From the NCBI GenBank assembly GCA_022771695.1, contig JALEKJ010000021.1, positions 1-64,000 of the forward strand: a stretch of 64,000 nucleotides of DNA, given 5' to 3'. The translations under genes were made by a program, and so were the position numbers. The DNA comes from Roseburia sp. Its GTDB lineage: Bacteria > Bacillota > Clostridia > Lachnospirales > Lachnospiraceae. Positions 44,935 through 53,617 of the stretch are shown piece after piece. The first letter of the stretch is position 1; every line of letters starts with the position of its first letter. The notes below the pieces were generated by a model. The model saw only the letters and a program-made list of their open reading frames with translations. It made no database searches and was not told where the DNA came from.

Positions 44935-45507
44935 ATGACAAATCAGAATATCAAAAAACTTGTCGTGTCTGCATTGCTTGCAGCCATGACCTGCGTAGCA
45001 ACCATGATTATCAAAATTCCTACCCCTACCTTAGGTTATATTCATCCGGGAGACAGCTTCGTACTGCTGTGCGGAGTTATCTTAGGACCATGGGTTGGCG
45101 GTCTTGCCGCCGGCATCGGTTCCATGTTCTCCGATATTTTTTCCGGTTATGCATCCTGGGCAATTCCCACCTTAATAATTAAGGCGTTGACCGCATGCGT
45201 GGCAGGTCTTCTGTTCCACAAGCTAAAGAGCATATTCCAACAGAAAAAAGGGCAGTTTGCCGCTATCATCCTTGGAGGGCTTGTCGGGGAAGCAATCATG
45301 GTCTTCGGATATTTCGCATACGAGGCTGTTCTCGCTGCACTCGGCAGTGGTGCTTTCAATCAGGCAACACTCGCTGCCGGTATCGCATCCTCGGCTACCG
45401 GAATTCCGTTTAATATCGTTCAGGGCGTCGTAGGTATTCTTATCGCAACACTGCTGCTTCCGGTTTTGCAAAAAGTACCGGACATTCGGGAGTGGATGGA
45501 ACGCTAG
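44935..45507 (+). CDS. ECF transporter substrate-binding S-component
   Basis: A 190-residue membrane protein with about six helices. Typical S-component features are the N-terminal ALLAAMTCVATMI helix followed by a conserved PxxxxGYIHPGD region, the GPWVGGLAAGIGSMFSDIF helix and a C-terminal RxWx end. It works with a shared EcfT/EcfA energising module, which is not in this window. The substrate (a vitamin or related compound) is not predictable; no known riboswitch was recognised in the 230-base leader. A GAGGAG site precedes the ATG. Confidence 0.82.
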   Translation: MTNQNIKKLVVSALLAAMTCVATMIIKIPTPTLGYIHPGDSFVLLCGVILGPWVGGLAAGIGSMFSDIFSGYASWAIPTLIIKALTACVAGLLFHKLKSIFQQKKGQFAAIILGGLVGEAIMVFGYFAYEAVLAALGSGAFNQATLAAGIASSATGIPFNIVQGVVGILIATLLLPVLQKVPDIREWMER

Positions 45508-45534
45508 TGTTAACTCGGCAGGGAGTCTGCTCTT

Positions 45535-45666
45535 TTATTCATTCATTTGTTTTTCAAGAATCCGAAAAAACAGAGCAAGAAGAATCGCTGCAAGCGCAGA
45601 CATAGCAGCCCCGAAAACAAACGGAACTGAGTTTCCAAAACCGGCACATAAAAATCCCTTCTTTAT
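45535..45666 (-). pseudogene. C-terminal fragment of an MFS transporter
   Basis: The minus strand encodes GFLCAGFGNSVPFVFGAAMS followed by ALAAILLALFFRILEKQMNE and a stop at 45535-45537. These are the last helix and tail of a major facilitator protein. An in-frame TAG lies immediately upstream at 45667-45669, so about 44 residues remain of a 400-residue protein. No start codon and no ribosome binding site are present, so it is a decayed fragment. Confidence 0.65.
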
Positions 45667-45701
45667 CTAACTGCCATTATAGCAGAATAAAGAAGGGATT
45701 T
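45652..45701 (-). terminator. Terminator of the PadR-DUF1700-DUF4097 operon
   Basis: AAATCCCTTCTTTAT (45652-45666) pairs perfectly with ATAAAGAAGGGATTT (45687-45701), with an inner CTGC/GCAG pairing. On the minus strand it is followed by TT before ATG and further T-rich sequence. It lies 20 bases after the DUF4097 stop. Confidence 0.8.
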
Positions 45702-45721
45702 CTCACCAAAATAATATCTTT

Positions 45722-46729
45722 TTATTCAATTACAAGATCAAGGCTTCCCATACCACATTCCAAACTGATGGTACCGATTGCCCCCTCATTTTTTACTTTA
45801 TGACTTCCGGCAATGCTTGAATATTTTGTTCCATTCACATTCAACTCTCCAAGACCACAGGAAAGGTCATAATTATAGGCATTTGCATCGCCCTTTAACT
45901 TCAAATCCATGCTTCCCATGCCACACTCTGCAACCAGATTGCCGCCCAGGGTTCCCTCCATCGAGAAATTGCCCATGCCGCACTCCAGGTCGATATCGTG
46001 ATAGGCTCCGCCATTGATTTCCACATTGCCGACTCCGGCATTTACTTCCATGTACTCTTTCACCTCAAACCCGTATGCAACAATATTACCTGCTCCCACA
46101 TCTAAAAGCAGCGTATCGCAGCTCACATCATTCAGTGAGAATTCTGCATTTGTGGCACCGATATCCAAATCCAGTTCTTCAAAGTTCATTCCCGCCGGAA
46201 TCTCTATCACAATCTGCTCCGCATTATCATAAAAATCATGCTCCTGTTTATACTTAATTTTTAATGTGTCACCTGAGGCACCACCCTCGTAATATCTTCC
46301 CTGGCAGTCATACAAACGAACTACCATTGAATCTTTTTTTGTTCCCTCTACAAAGGACAATTCCGCGGCACTGATATCCAAATCCAGATTTGTAATGCCC
46401 GTAATTGCATATTCATATACAAGCTCATCCGAGTCAAGTACGGTACCATGGTGGGTATCTGCATCCGCCGCATTCTCCATTCCTGTCTCAACATCTACAT
46501 CCGTGTCCACATCTATATCTGTATCGATGTCCCAATCATCATCATCCACTCCATAATAGATGCCATGCCCGCTGATATGCCAGTTTCCGCGATTCAATTC
46601 ACCGTTACGCGCCATCTGACGGATTGTGCTATAGCCGCCTCCCATCACGGAAGCAATTCCGCAAAGAAGAATGCCGACTCCTCCCAATATTGCTGCAATA
46701 ATCAAACTTATCTTCGTAAATTTCTTCAT
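45722..46729 (-). CDS. DUF4097-type beta-strand repeat membrane protein
   Basis: A 335-residue protein with an N-terminal helix (about 7-29), a linker of acidic repeats (residues 62-95, DDDDWDIDTDIDVDTDVDV-like), and a C-terminal right-handed beta repeat domain from about 110. That domain contains repeating units such as GAGNIVAYGFEV, GVGNVEINGG, CGMGNFSMEG, CGMGSMDLKL and CGLGELNVNG, a DUF4097 pattern. The function is unknown; PadR-DUF1700-DUF4097 trios are widespread in Firmicutes and are thought to sense or respond to envelope conditions. Its start overlaps the DUF1700 stop by 4 bases, indicating coupled translation. Confidence 0.78.
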   Translation of the reverse strand: MKKFTKISLIIAAILGGVGILLCGIASVMGGGYSTIRQMARNGELNRGNWHISGHGIYYGVDDDDWDIDTDIDVDTDVDVETGMENAADADTHHGTVLDSDELVYEYAITGITNLDLDISAAELSFVEGTKKDSMVVRLYDCQGRYYEGGASGDTLKIKYKQEHDFYDNAEQIVIEIPAGMNFEELDLDIGATNAEFSLNDVSCDTLLLDVGAGNIVAYGFEVKEYMEVNAGVGNVEINGGAYHDIDLECGMGNFSMEGTLGGNLVAECGMGSMDLKLKGDANAYNYDLSCGLGELNVNGTKYSSIAGSHKVKNEGAIGTISLECGMGSLDLVIE

Positions 46730-47424
46730 GCTGCTGTCCGCTCCTTTCTCTTATCAAATGGCTTCCTGCACAAATTCCAGATTCCCTTCACTGCCCATGG
46801 CAAAAATGCACCACATACCCACAGCACCAAAAGCACTGCCAGAATTCCAAGCGCCAACACCAGGCAGCCGCCACCCATCAAACCGATACCGACTGCAGGA
46901 TTTCCCGTAAAAAGCATGCTGATGCCGATGCCCGCCAGAACAAACCCGACACAAATCAAAGACACCATCACTGCAATTGCCGCTACCGCAATACCAAACA
47001 ACGCACATACCAGTCCCAGCATAACAGATGCGATTACAATCAATATGGTAAGCCAGATTGGAGACGTAAGTACTGCCACAAGGATAATAAGCACCGTCAT
47101 TCCTGTGTTGTCTTTCTTTTTCGTCTGGTTCCCGCTCATCTGATTCACTGCCTGATTCACATTATTGTAATACTCAGCATCACGGTTCGCGAATGTATTA
47201 TAATATTTGTTGTCCGCTCCGCTTTTTGCATCAATACCAAAATTCTTTAAAATGCTCTCAGCCACCTTCTCCGGCGATTCCAATTCTGCGATGACAGACG
47301 CTTCATTCTCTTCTCCCGCATCCTCAAAATAGCTCCGGTAAAATGCAACCGCATCTGCCCGCTCTTCCTCAGATATCCCGGAAAGGCGACGTTCTAATTC
47401 TTTTAAAAATTCTTCTTTTTTCAT
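46726..47424 (-). CDS. DUF1700-family membrane protein
   Basis: A 232-residue protein. The first 75 residues are a soluble helical domain typical of DUF1700 (KKEEFLKELERRLSGISEEE, then AVAFYRSYFEDAGEE and SPEKVAESILKNFG). The rest holds several membrane helices rich in V, I, L and G. These proteins partner with PadR regulators and are thought to act as sensors or anti-regulators, though the mechanism is not settled. The ATG at 47424 has GGAGG 11 bases upstream; a longer frame to 47457 overlaps PadR. Confidence 0.82.
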   Translation of the reverse strand: MKKEEFLKELERRLSGISEEERADAVAFYRSYFEDAGEENEASVIAELESPEKVAESILKNFGIDAKSGADNKYYNTFANRDAEYYNNVNQAVNQMSGNQTKKKDNTGMTVLIILVAVLTSPIWLTILIVIASVMLGLVCALFGIAVAAIAVMVSLICVGFVLAGIGISMLFTGNPAVGIGLMGGGCLVLALGILAVLLVLWVCGAFLPWAVKGIWNLCRKPFDKRKERTAA

Positions 47425-47443
47425 TTTCACATTAACCTCCATC

Positions 47444-47758
47444 TTACCCCTCAGCAAACAGTTCCGATATCTTTGAAGAATAGTCTTCCCATTCTCCCCG
47501 ATATTCTGTCAGCTTCTGATTTCCGGGCTCTGTAATCCGATAATACCGTCTGTTTCTGCCTCCACATTCTCTGTCATACACAATCAGGTAACCTTCTTTT
47601 TGTAATCTGCGCAGAACCGGATACAGTGTCGATTCCGATACATCTATCGCTCTTCTTACATCCTGTGTAATCTTATAACCATATGTGCCCTCCTCCTCTT
47701 TCGACACGACTGCTAATACAATCGCATCTAACAGCGTGGCACCTGTGTTAAACACCAT
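47444..47758 (-). CDS. PadR-family transcriptional regulator
   Basis: A 104-residue winged helix protein: TLLDAIVLAVVSKEEEGTYGYKI opens the domain (longest visible segment is the dimer-helix start), with SESTLYPVLRRLQKEGYL as recognition helix and NRRYYRITEPG as the wing. Small PadR-s1 proteins autoregulate and respond to membrane or cell wall stress in related operons. It heads the three-gene operon, and a palindrome matching the PadR style lies within its promoter. Confidence 0.9.
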   Translation of the reverse strand: MVFNTGATLLDAIVLAVVSKEEEGTYGYKITQDVRRAIDVSESTLYPVLRRLQKEGYLIVYDRECGGRNRRYYRITEPGNQKLTEYRGEWEDYSSKISELFAEG

Positions 47759-47816
47759 ATTCTCACTCCTTTTTATGTTTTGTACAGTTGCTATTTTATA
47801 ATATTATTAATTTAAT

Positions 47817-47849
47817 AATACTATACGCTATATAGTATTGTATTGTCAA
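47817..47849 (-). promoter_or_regulatory. PadR operon promoter and operator
   Basis: On the minus strand TTGACA (47849-47844), an 18-base spacer and TATAGT (47825-47820) form the promoter. AATACTATA (47817-47825) and TATAGTATT (47831-47839) are a perfect 9-bp inverted repeat with a 5-base spacer lying between and over the promoter elements. A regulator bound here would block RNA polymerase, so autorepression by PadR is likely. Confidence 0.75.
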
Positions 47850-47879
47850 TAGTGTGCATACAAAATTTTAAAAAAAGAA

Positions 47880-47916
47880 CATCCCTTCCTAACGAAAACT
47901 TCGTCAGGAAGGGATG
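47880..47916 (-). terminator. Terminator of the DUF1002 gene
   Basis: CATCCCTTCCT pairs with AGGAAGGGATG, with inner ACGAA/TTCGT pairing, and a T run follows on the minus strand (TTCTTTTTTT). It lies 16 bases after the DUF1002 stop. Confidence 0.9.
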
Positions 47917-47931
47917 CTCCACATCTACTCC

Positions 47932-48900
47932 TTAGGAAAACAACCCTTTAAAAAAGTCTGCAATCGCTGTAAAAGCATTAGAAAAGAAACTTCCGATAGA
48001 AGCCAGCACACCGTCGCTACTTCCACCATTTTTATAAGAATTGTAAAGTGACTGTGCATAGTCTACCAATCCGTCTAAGTCAATCCCCAATGATGTAATC
48101 TTAAGCAACAAATCAATAATCTGTTGACGCTCTGCATCAGACAATGTCACACCATATTTGTCACACGCTTCATCAATGACCTCATTGATGCTCGCCGCAT
48201 CGCTTAAATCGTTCTCCGCAATCACCGACTTGATATATGCGATGAACTCTTCCACTTCCTCATCGGTAAGACCTTCAATGCTTGCCTCAAGCTGTCCTGT
48301 AATCACCAGCTCATTCAATGCTGCATCTACAACCGTTTCATCCACTTCTTCTCCGGTCATTTCCTCGTAGGCTTTGAAAATGCCTACCAACGCTGCTGTG
48401 CCGGAAATTCCGGTAGGACCTGCAACAATGATATCTGCATCTGTGATACCTGCGGTTGCCAACGCATTCTTATACATACCTACAGTACAATAAGTAATAT
48501 TATTCGTAGAAATATTAAGACCGCTTCCTGCTTCACGCTCAACAATTACAACCGAAGACCATGACTTGCTGCCAATCTGGGATGCATCGATATAAGAACC
48601 GAGGTACTGATGTTCCTCCTCGTTCGTAATATACACAACATCATAATTCGCAAGATTGGCCGGATCAATTCCCATCAAAGACAACACGGTGGCACGCTGC
48701 TCATCAGTCAGGTCCGCTCCCAATGCCAGATACGGTCTGTCGCTCTCTTTTATTTCGACTGCATCGCCAATTTCACCTGTCACTGTCTCACCTTGTATCT
48801 CATCGGCAGAAGTCTCCTCGCCCGCAAATACCGGCATCGCTGTAGTAAACATCATCATCGCCATAAGCAGACTGATTCTCTTTATCCACTTCTTTTTCAC
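47932..48900 (-). CDS. Secreted DUF1002-domain protein
   Basis: A 322-residue exported protein. A cleavable signal peptide (MAMMMFTTAMPVFA, probable cut after AFA-like VFAG near residue 24) is followed by a DUF1002 domain with the signatures LGADLTDEQRATVLSLMG, NITYCTVGMYKNALATAGI and GPTGISGTAALVGIFKAYEE. No enzymatic function is known for this family. The C-terminus has an amphipathic helical region with FF and FFKG pairs. I choose the GTG at 48900, which has GGGAGG 8 bases upstream, over the ATG at 48936. It is monocistronic. Confidence 0.85.
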   Translation of the reverse strand: MKKKWIKRISLLMAMMMFTTAMPVFAGEETSADEIQGETVTGEIGDAVEIKESDRPYLALGADLTDEQRATVLSLMGIDPANLANYDVVYITNEEEHQYLGSYIDASQIGSKSWSSVVIVEREAGSGLNISTNNITYCTVGMYKNALATAGITDADIIVAGPTGISGTAALVGIFKAYEEMTGEEVDETVVDAALNELVITGQLEASIEGLTDEEVEEFIAYIKSVIAENDLSDAASINEVIDEACDKYGVTLSDAERQQIIDLLLKITSLGIDLDGLVDYAQSLYNSYKNGGSSDGVLASIGSFFSNAFTAIADFFKGLFS

Positions 48901-48994
48901 TTGAATTACCTCCCTGTTCAGATTTTCCTGAAACAAATAATTATTCTACTACGAACTCAAATGAAAAACAAGAGAACTTTCTCTTAAGATTGTA

Positions 48995-49939
48995 CTACAC
49001 ATCCACCCGCACCTTCAGCCATGAGGCAATATCTGCATAAATCACCTCACGATCCGGCTCATTTAAAATCTCATGTCTGTCATTCTCGTACAGCTTATAT
49101 GTAATATCAATCAATCCTGCATCTTTGTACAGATCGTATGCTTTTTTTACGCCCTCACCCAAATCTCCGACCGGGTCGTCCTGACCGGACACGAAGAAGA
49201 GTGGCAAATCCTTCGGAACCTTGGCTACATTCTCCTTCTGGTTGTCAAAAAGCACCGCTTCCATCAATCCACGGTATCCATTTACCGTAAAAAGAAATGT
49301 ACATCTCGGATCTGCATAATACTCCTTCACATTATCCACATTCTTAGACAGCCAGCTATTCGCATAATCCTTTCCATATAAATCATATTTCTGGTAAGGC
49401 TTGCTGTAAGACATCTTCTGGAGCAGTTTACTCCGGTAATGCCATCCACGGAATGCAGCAATAAAATTGCAAAGGAAAAGCCCCATTTTCATCGTACCAT
49501 CCGGAACACAACCGGTGCCCATAATAACAGCACCGCTTACCCCTTCAGGATGAATACACAAATACTTACGCAGCATATATGAGCCCATACTATGTCCCAT
49601 CATAAAATACGGAATTCCCGGATTCTCGCCCTGCACAAGCGTACGGAGCTGATGCATATCCTCCACCAGCGTATCGCTTGGATTCTCATCTGCAAAATAC
49701 CCCCAGTTGTCCTCTGAGGTAATGGATGCGCCGTGACCGAGATGGTCATGCCCTACTACCAAAAATCCCTGTTCATTTAAATACTCTGCAAATGGTTTGT
49801 AACGACCGATATACTCAACCATGCCATGTGTAATCTGTAAAATTGCCTTGTACTCCCCATTTTCCGGAATCCACTTCACGGCATGAATGGTCGTCTTGCC
49901 GTCTTTTGATAAAAACCCAAACTGTTCTTCTTTTGTCAT
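48995..49939 (-). CDS. Alpha/beta hydrolase, monoacylglycerol lipase/lysophospholipase type
   Basis: A 314-residue cytosolic hydrolase. The oxyanion region is LQITHGMVEYIGRY, the nucleophile elbow is MMGHSMGSYMLR with Ser near residue 117, the acid is in VSGQDDPVGD and the His in YENDRHEILNEPD. This set is that of the serine aminopeptidase S33-annotated lysophospholipases. It could recycle lysolipids or hydrolyse dietary monoacylglycerols. No operon partner; the gap to the DUF1002 gene is 94 bases. Confidence 0.87.
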   Translation of the reverse strand: MTKEEQFGFLSKDGKTTIHAVKWIPENGEYKAILQITHGMVEYIGRYKPFAEYLNEQGFLVVGHDHLGHGASITSEDNWGYFADENPSDTLVEDMHQLRTLVQGENPGIPYFMMGHSMGSYMLRKYLCIHPEGVSGAVIMGTGCVPDGTMKMGLFLCNFIAAFRGWHYRSKLLQKMSYSKPYQKYDLYGKDYANSWLSKNVDNVKEYYADPRCTFLFTVNGYRGLMEAVLFDNQKENVAKVPKDLPLFFVSGQDDPVGDLGEGVKKAYDLYKDAGLIDITYKLYENDRHEILNEPDREVIYADIASWLKVRVDV

Positions 49940-49972
49940 ATTTTCTCATCCTTTCTATTATCTATACCCCTA

Positions 49973-50932
49973 TCAGTCAGCCTTCCCCTGCCAAGCTGAC
50001 TGGTACAGTTCTTTCCAAAGCGCTTCTAACTCATCTGCACTGTTCTTACACTCTTCGATTTCCTCCCACACCTCGTCCATGCGAAGCAACATATGTTCCT
50101 GTGTGTTGGCGCATTCCTGTTCAGACTGTCTGAGCGCATCGGTGCGCCCCAGTATTTCCTCTGAAATCAGCCCTCGAATATCTGTCTGTCCTCCCTCATA
50201 AGCCGCCAGATTCTGTGAGGAATCCTTATACAGCTTGCCCATCGAAATGTTATTCTCTTTTAAAAGCTCATTGAGATAATGTATCTGTTCCTCAAGCTCC
50301 GTAGCGCGTTTCTCTGACTGCGCAAGCTGTTCTTTCAATTCTCTCGCTTCCCGCTCATAGTTCTCAGAAAAAGTTCGAATCTCCTCTGCCGCAGCAATGA
50401 ATCCGCTTCCTGCATCGCCCATTCTGCCTGCTTCGATTGCAGCGTTTAATGAAAGCACGCTCATATTCTTAGAAAGCTCTATCATCCGCTCTGCGCGCTC
50501 ACTAAGCTGCTGGCGCTCTTCATTGTATGCCGCCTCAGCCTCTGTGATATGCTTCATCGGTGTTGTGAAATGCTTGTTATTCTCCACAATTTCCACAATA
50601 CGTTCCCCTTGCTGTCTCATCTGCCTGACAAACACCGAATGGTTAGCGTCAAATGTGTTAACACCATTCTTCGCCTCTATCATCGTATTATGGATATCCC
50701 CTGCCGTCCTCTCACTGTTCGACGCAAGCTCATAAATCGCCTGCACTTGTTCTTTTACATATGTAACATCTTTTTCCATCTGCGCACGCGATGCTGTCAT
50801 ACGTGCAAACTGTTCTACCACAGTATCCTTTCGTTCTAATATCTCAGAAAGCAGTTTCTCTTTGCGCTCATTTTCTTTTCGAGCTGCAACCAACTCCTCT
50901 TCTAATGCTTTTTCTTTCTTTCCGCCAAACAT
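49973..50932 (-). CDS. Soluble MCP-like coiled-coil protein
   Basis: A 319-residue protein without membrane segments. Most of it is predicted coiled coil rich in E, Q, R and K. In the centre (about 165-200) is a methyl-accepting chemotaxis hairpin tip, SVLSLNAAIEAGRMGDAGSG followed by FIAAAEEIRTFSENY, in which the highly conserved EAARAG of true receptors reads EAGRMG. A long helical extension follows, which receptors do not have at that place. It may be a cytosolic chemotaxis receptor or a non-chemotactic signalling scaffold; no sensor domain is recognisable. AGGTAGGA precedes the ATG. Confidence 0.7.
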   Translation of the reverse strand: MFGGKKEKALEEELVAARKENERKEKLLSEILERKDTVVEQFARMTASRAQMEKDVTYVKEQVQAIYELASNSERTAGDIHNTMIEAKNGVNTFDANHSVFVRQMRQQGERIVEIVENNKHFTTPMKHITEAEAAYNEERQQLSERAERMIELSKNMSVLSLNAAIEAGRMGDAGSGFIAAAEEIRTFSENYEREARELKEQLAQSEKRATELEEQIHYLNELLKENNISMGKLYKDSSQNLAAYEGGQTDIRGLISEEILGRTDALRQSEQECANTQEHMLLRMDEVWEEIEECKNSADELEALWKELYQSAWQGKAD

Positions 50933-50974
50933 ATCCTACCTCCAAGCTTTTCACTCTGCCGCTACGCACGTATT

Positions 50975-52732
50975 TTACTGATAATTACGAATCACGAGCT
51001 GTATGCTTAATATCCCTTGATAGTCATTTATCTCCGGATAATACACCACTGACATCCGAATTCCATTCGCCTGACCACGAAAAGCAGCTTCCACTTCCTT
51101 CTCGCCATACTTCTTACTGTAATATGCTTTCCATTCCGTAATATCGCCAAAATAGACTGCCGAAACCCGCACACCGCTTTCCGTCATGAGGCTTAACTTC
51201 AATACATTCTGATTTCTGCCCACAACATATGCCCGCGTAACCGAAAGATTCTTATCCGCAAACTGAGGCTTGGCATTACATTTTCCGAATGGCTCTAAGA
51301 TATCAAGTTCCCGCACCAGCGCCACTGTCGGGTAATCTGCCGGCATTGCAATGTCTATCTTTATCTTAGGTACAAAATCCTCTTCTGTCAATTCGCAATC
51401 CTGATTTATTGCCGCACGAAATGCTCCCACATCCTCTTCTTTGAGTGAAATCCCCGCTGCCATCGGATGTCCGCCAAACTTTGTAAAATATCTGCTGCAC
51501 TTACAGAGCTCCTCGTACATGGAATAAGCCTCGATAGACCTCCCGGAACCTTTTACACCCTCCTCGGCTCTCGTCAGAACAAAGGTTGGCTTCTGATAGG
51601 TCTCCCGAATTCTACCTGCAATGATTCCTGCAAGACTCTCATGTACATTCGGCAAATAGATGACAAGAACCTTATCCCCGGCAATTCCTTCCTCAACCAC
51701 GCGCTTTGCCGCTTCTACGCCCTCTGCTGTCATGTCTTTTCTCTGCGCATTTAACTCCACCAGCTCTTCTGCAATTTTTGATGCATGAAGCTCATCCGTC
51801 TGCAAGAAAAGATTTAAAGCAAGCTGTGCTGTCTCTAAACGCCCACTGGCATTGACACAGGGTCCCAACACAAACCCGATATGATAAGCGCTCACCTGCT
51901 CCGGTATCAGCTTATTCTGTAAAATCAATGCCCGCATTCCAAGGTTTTCCGTATGGTGAATACGATGCAATCCTTCTTTTACCAGAATGCGGTTTTCATC
52001 CGTCAAATCCATGACATCTCCCACGGTTGCAAACGCCACTTCTTCCAGAAAATCGTACAATTCCTCCACCGGAACTTTACGTCGCTCATACAAAAGCTGT
52101 ATTACCTTCCATGCTACCGCAGCACCGCATAGCCCCTTGAACGGATACCTACACTCCTGCTGCTTCGGATTCACAATCGCATCCGCCTCGCTGCGCAGAT
52201 AACAGCGAGTTCCATTTTCTTCTATGTACGGGACTTCATGATGGTCAGTCACCAAAACGGTCATACCAAGCGCCTTTGCATGGGCAATCTCATCGATTGC
52301 CGCAATTCCGTTATCACAGGTAAGAATCGTGTCCATCCCATCTTCGTATGCCTCATCAATCAGGTTCTCATTGATACCATAGCCATCTTTCATTCGATTT
52401 GGTATTTTTGTGCTGACAAGAGCACCGCACCTTTGCAACCCACGATATAGAATATATGTTGCCATAACACCATCGATATCATAATCTCCGATAATACGGA
52501 TAGGTAATTGCTGCTTTATCTTTTCCTCCAATATATCAATGCATTGCTCTGCATCCCCTAGCAGATGCGGATCATACAAATCCTTAATACTTCCATTTAT
52601 GTACTTTTCTATTGCAGCATCTCCGACAACCTCGCGATTGCGAATCAATCGCGCTGTCACCGGGCTGATACCAAACTTCCGGGCGATTTCTTTAAAGTCC
52701 CCACCCTTTTGTATCACTACCCATTTTTCCAT
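50975..52732 (-). CDS. recJ: Single-stranded DNA-specific exonuclease RecJ
   Basis: A 585-residue DHH-family exonuclease. The metal-binding motifs are IIGDYDIDGVMATYIL (about 78-93), TCDNGIAAIDEI, VLVTDHHEVPY (the DHH motif) and, in the DHHA1 part, GPCVNASGRLE with the GGHPMAAG signature near 415. RecJ degrades 5' single strands in recombination and repair. It overlaps the end of truA by 16 bases and so shares its transcript. Its length is near the normal minimum for RecJ. Confidence 0.9.
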   Translation of the reverse strand: MEKWVVIQKGGDFKEIARKFGISPVTARLIRNREVVGDAAIEKYINGSIKDLYDPHLLGDAEQCIDILEEKIKQQLPIRIIGDYDIDGVMATYILYRGLQRCGALVSTKIPNRMKDGYGINENLIDEAYEDGMDTILTCDNGIAAIDEIAHAKALGMTVLVTDHHEVPYIEENGTRCYLRSEADAIVNPKQQECRYPFKGLCGAAVAWKVIQLLYERRKVPVEELYDFLEEVAFATVGDVMDLTDENRILVKEGLHRIHHTENLGMRALILQNKLIPEQVSAYHIGFVLGPCVNASGRLETAQLALNLFLQTDELHASKIAEELVELNAQRKDMTAEGVEAAKRVVEEGIAGDKVLVIYLPNVHESLAGIIAGRIRETYQKPTFVLTRAEEGVKGSGRSIEAYSMYEELCKCSRYFTKFGGHPMAAGISLKEEDVGAFRAAINQDCELTEEDFVPKIKIDIAMPADYPTVALVRELDILEPFGKCNAKPQFADKNLSVTRAYVVGRNQNVLKLSLMTESGVRVSAVYFGDITEWKAYYSKKYGEKEVEAAFRGQANGIRMSVVYYPEINDYQGILSIQLVIRNYQ

Positions 52733-53481
52733 TCACGTCTGTCCTCGTATACTACTTCAAGCAGTGTCAACCCACATGCCGGTGCCGTATAGCCTGCCCG
52801 CTCCCTGTCCTTTGCCTCTAAAATCTCCGTTATTTCCTCGGGTTCTCTTCTTCCGTCTCCGATTTCAATCAATGTCCCAGTCAATATTCGCACCATGTTC
52901 TGCAAAAATCCGTCTCCCGTGTAAAAAATCCGCAGTTCCTGCTCAGATTCTTCTATGCATATATCATAGATTGTGCGTACTGTAGACTTCTTCATTTTCT
53001 TATTTCCGCAAAACGATCGAAAATCATGCGTACCAATCAGAAGCTCTGCCGCCTTTTTCATGCGTTCTGCGCAAAGCGGCGCCTGATAATCATAAACATA
53101 CTTCCGCTCAAAAACCTCAGGAATCCTTCCTGTATGAATACGATAAAGATAGGTTTTGCTTTTTGCCTGATAACGGCTGTGAAACCGTTCATCTGCTTTT
53201 TCCGCCTGCGTCACCGCAATATCTTCCGGCAGATAACGGTTCAGATAATCCTGCATTTCCTCTACGTCCCACGCGTTGCTTAAATAAAAGTTTGCCACTT
53301 GTCCGCGTGCATGAACACCCGCATCCGTTCTGCCGGAACCGATAACCGCCACATCCTCGCCCGACATCCTTGAAAGTACCTCCGTAATCTTCCCTTGAAT
53401 CGTCTCGTCCGTGCTGTTTTGGCTCTGCCAGCCACGATAACGCGTGCCATCATATTGTATGGTAATTCTATAATTATTCAT
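52717..53481 (-). CDS. truA: tRNA pseudouridine synthase A
   Basis: A 254-residue enzyme that modifies uridines 38-40 in tRNA anticodon arms. The catalytic Asp lies in GSGRTDAGVHARGQVANF (about residues 48-65), preceded by IQYDGTRYRGWQ near the start and followed by YRIHTGRIPE and GDGFLQNMVRILTGTL. Length and motifs are standard. Its 3' end overlaps recJ by 16 bases. Confidence 0.95.
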   Translation of the reverse strand: MNNYRITIQYDGTRYRGWQSQNSTDETIQGKITEVLSRMSGEDVAVIGSGRTDAGVHARGQVANFYLSNAWDVEEMQDYLNRYLPEDIAVTQAEKADERFHSRYQAKSKTYLYRIHTGRIPEVFERKYVYDYQAPLCAERMKKAAELLIGTHDFRSFCGNKKMKKSTVRTIYDICIEESEQELRIFYTGDGFLQNMVRILTGTLIEIGDGRREPEEITEILEAKDRERAGYTAPACGLTLLEVVYEDRREWKNG

Positions 53482-53491
53482 CCTGCCCCCG

Positions 53492-53617
53492 TTCGCAGTG
53501 CCACGCGGGTAACTTCTTTCCCCGCGTGTACGGGCTCTCGCCCTATCAATTCACTTCCTTCGCAGTGCCACGCGGGTAACTTCTTTCCCCGCGTGTACGG
53601 GCTCTCGCCCTATCAAT
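53492..53617. repeat. Two tandem copies of a 59-bp palindromic repeat
   Basis: Units at 53492-53550 and 53559-53617 are identical over 59 bases with a period of 67. Each contains CACGCGGG and CCCGCGTG, which form a hairpin around TAACTTCTTT, then GGGC TCTC GCCC, a second small hairpin. They lie between truA and the SpoIID-like gene. The structure and high GC against an AT-rich background suggest a REP-like interspersed element. Confidence 0.8.

Noticed and set aside
46448-47143. Plus-strand open frame of 231 residues
   Set aside because: Antisense to the DUF4097 and DUF1700 genes; low-complexity Ile/Thr/Pro composition and no ribosome site.
53492-53617. Possible two-repeat CRISPR array
   Set aside because: The units are 59 bp with only an 8-base gap and contain internal hairpins; no Cas genes are nearby.
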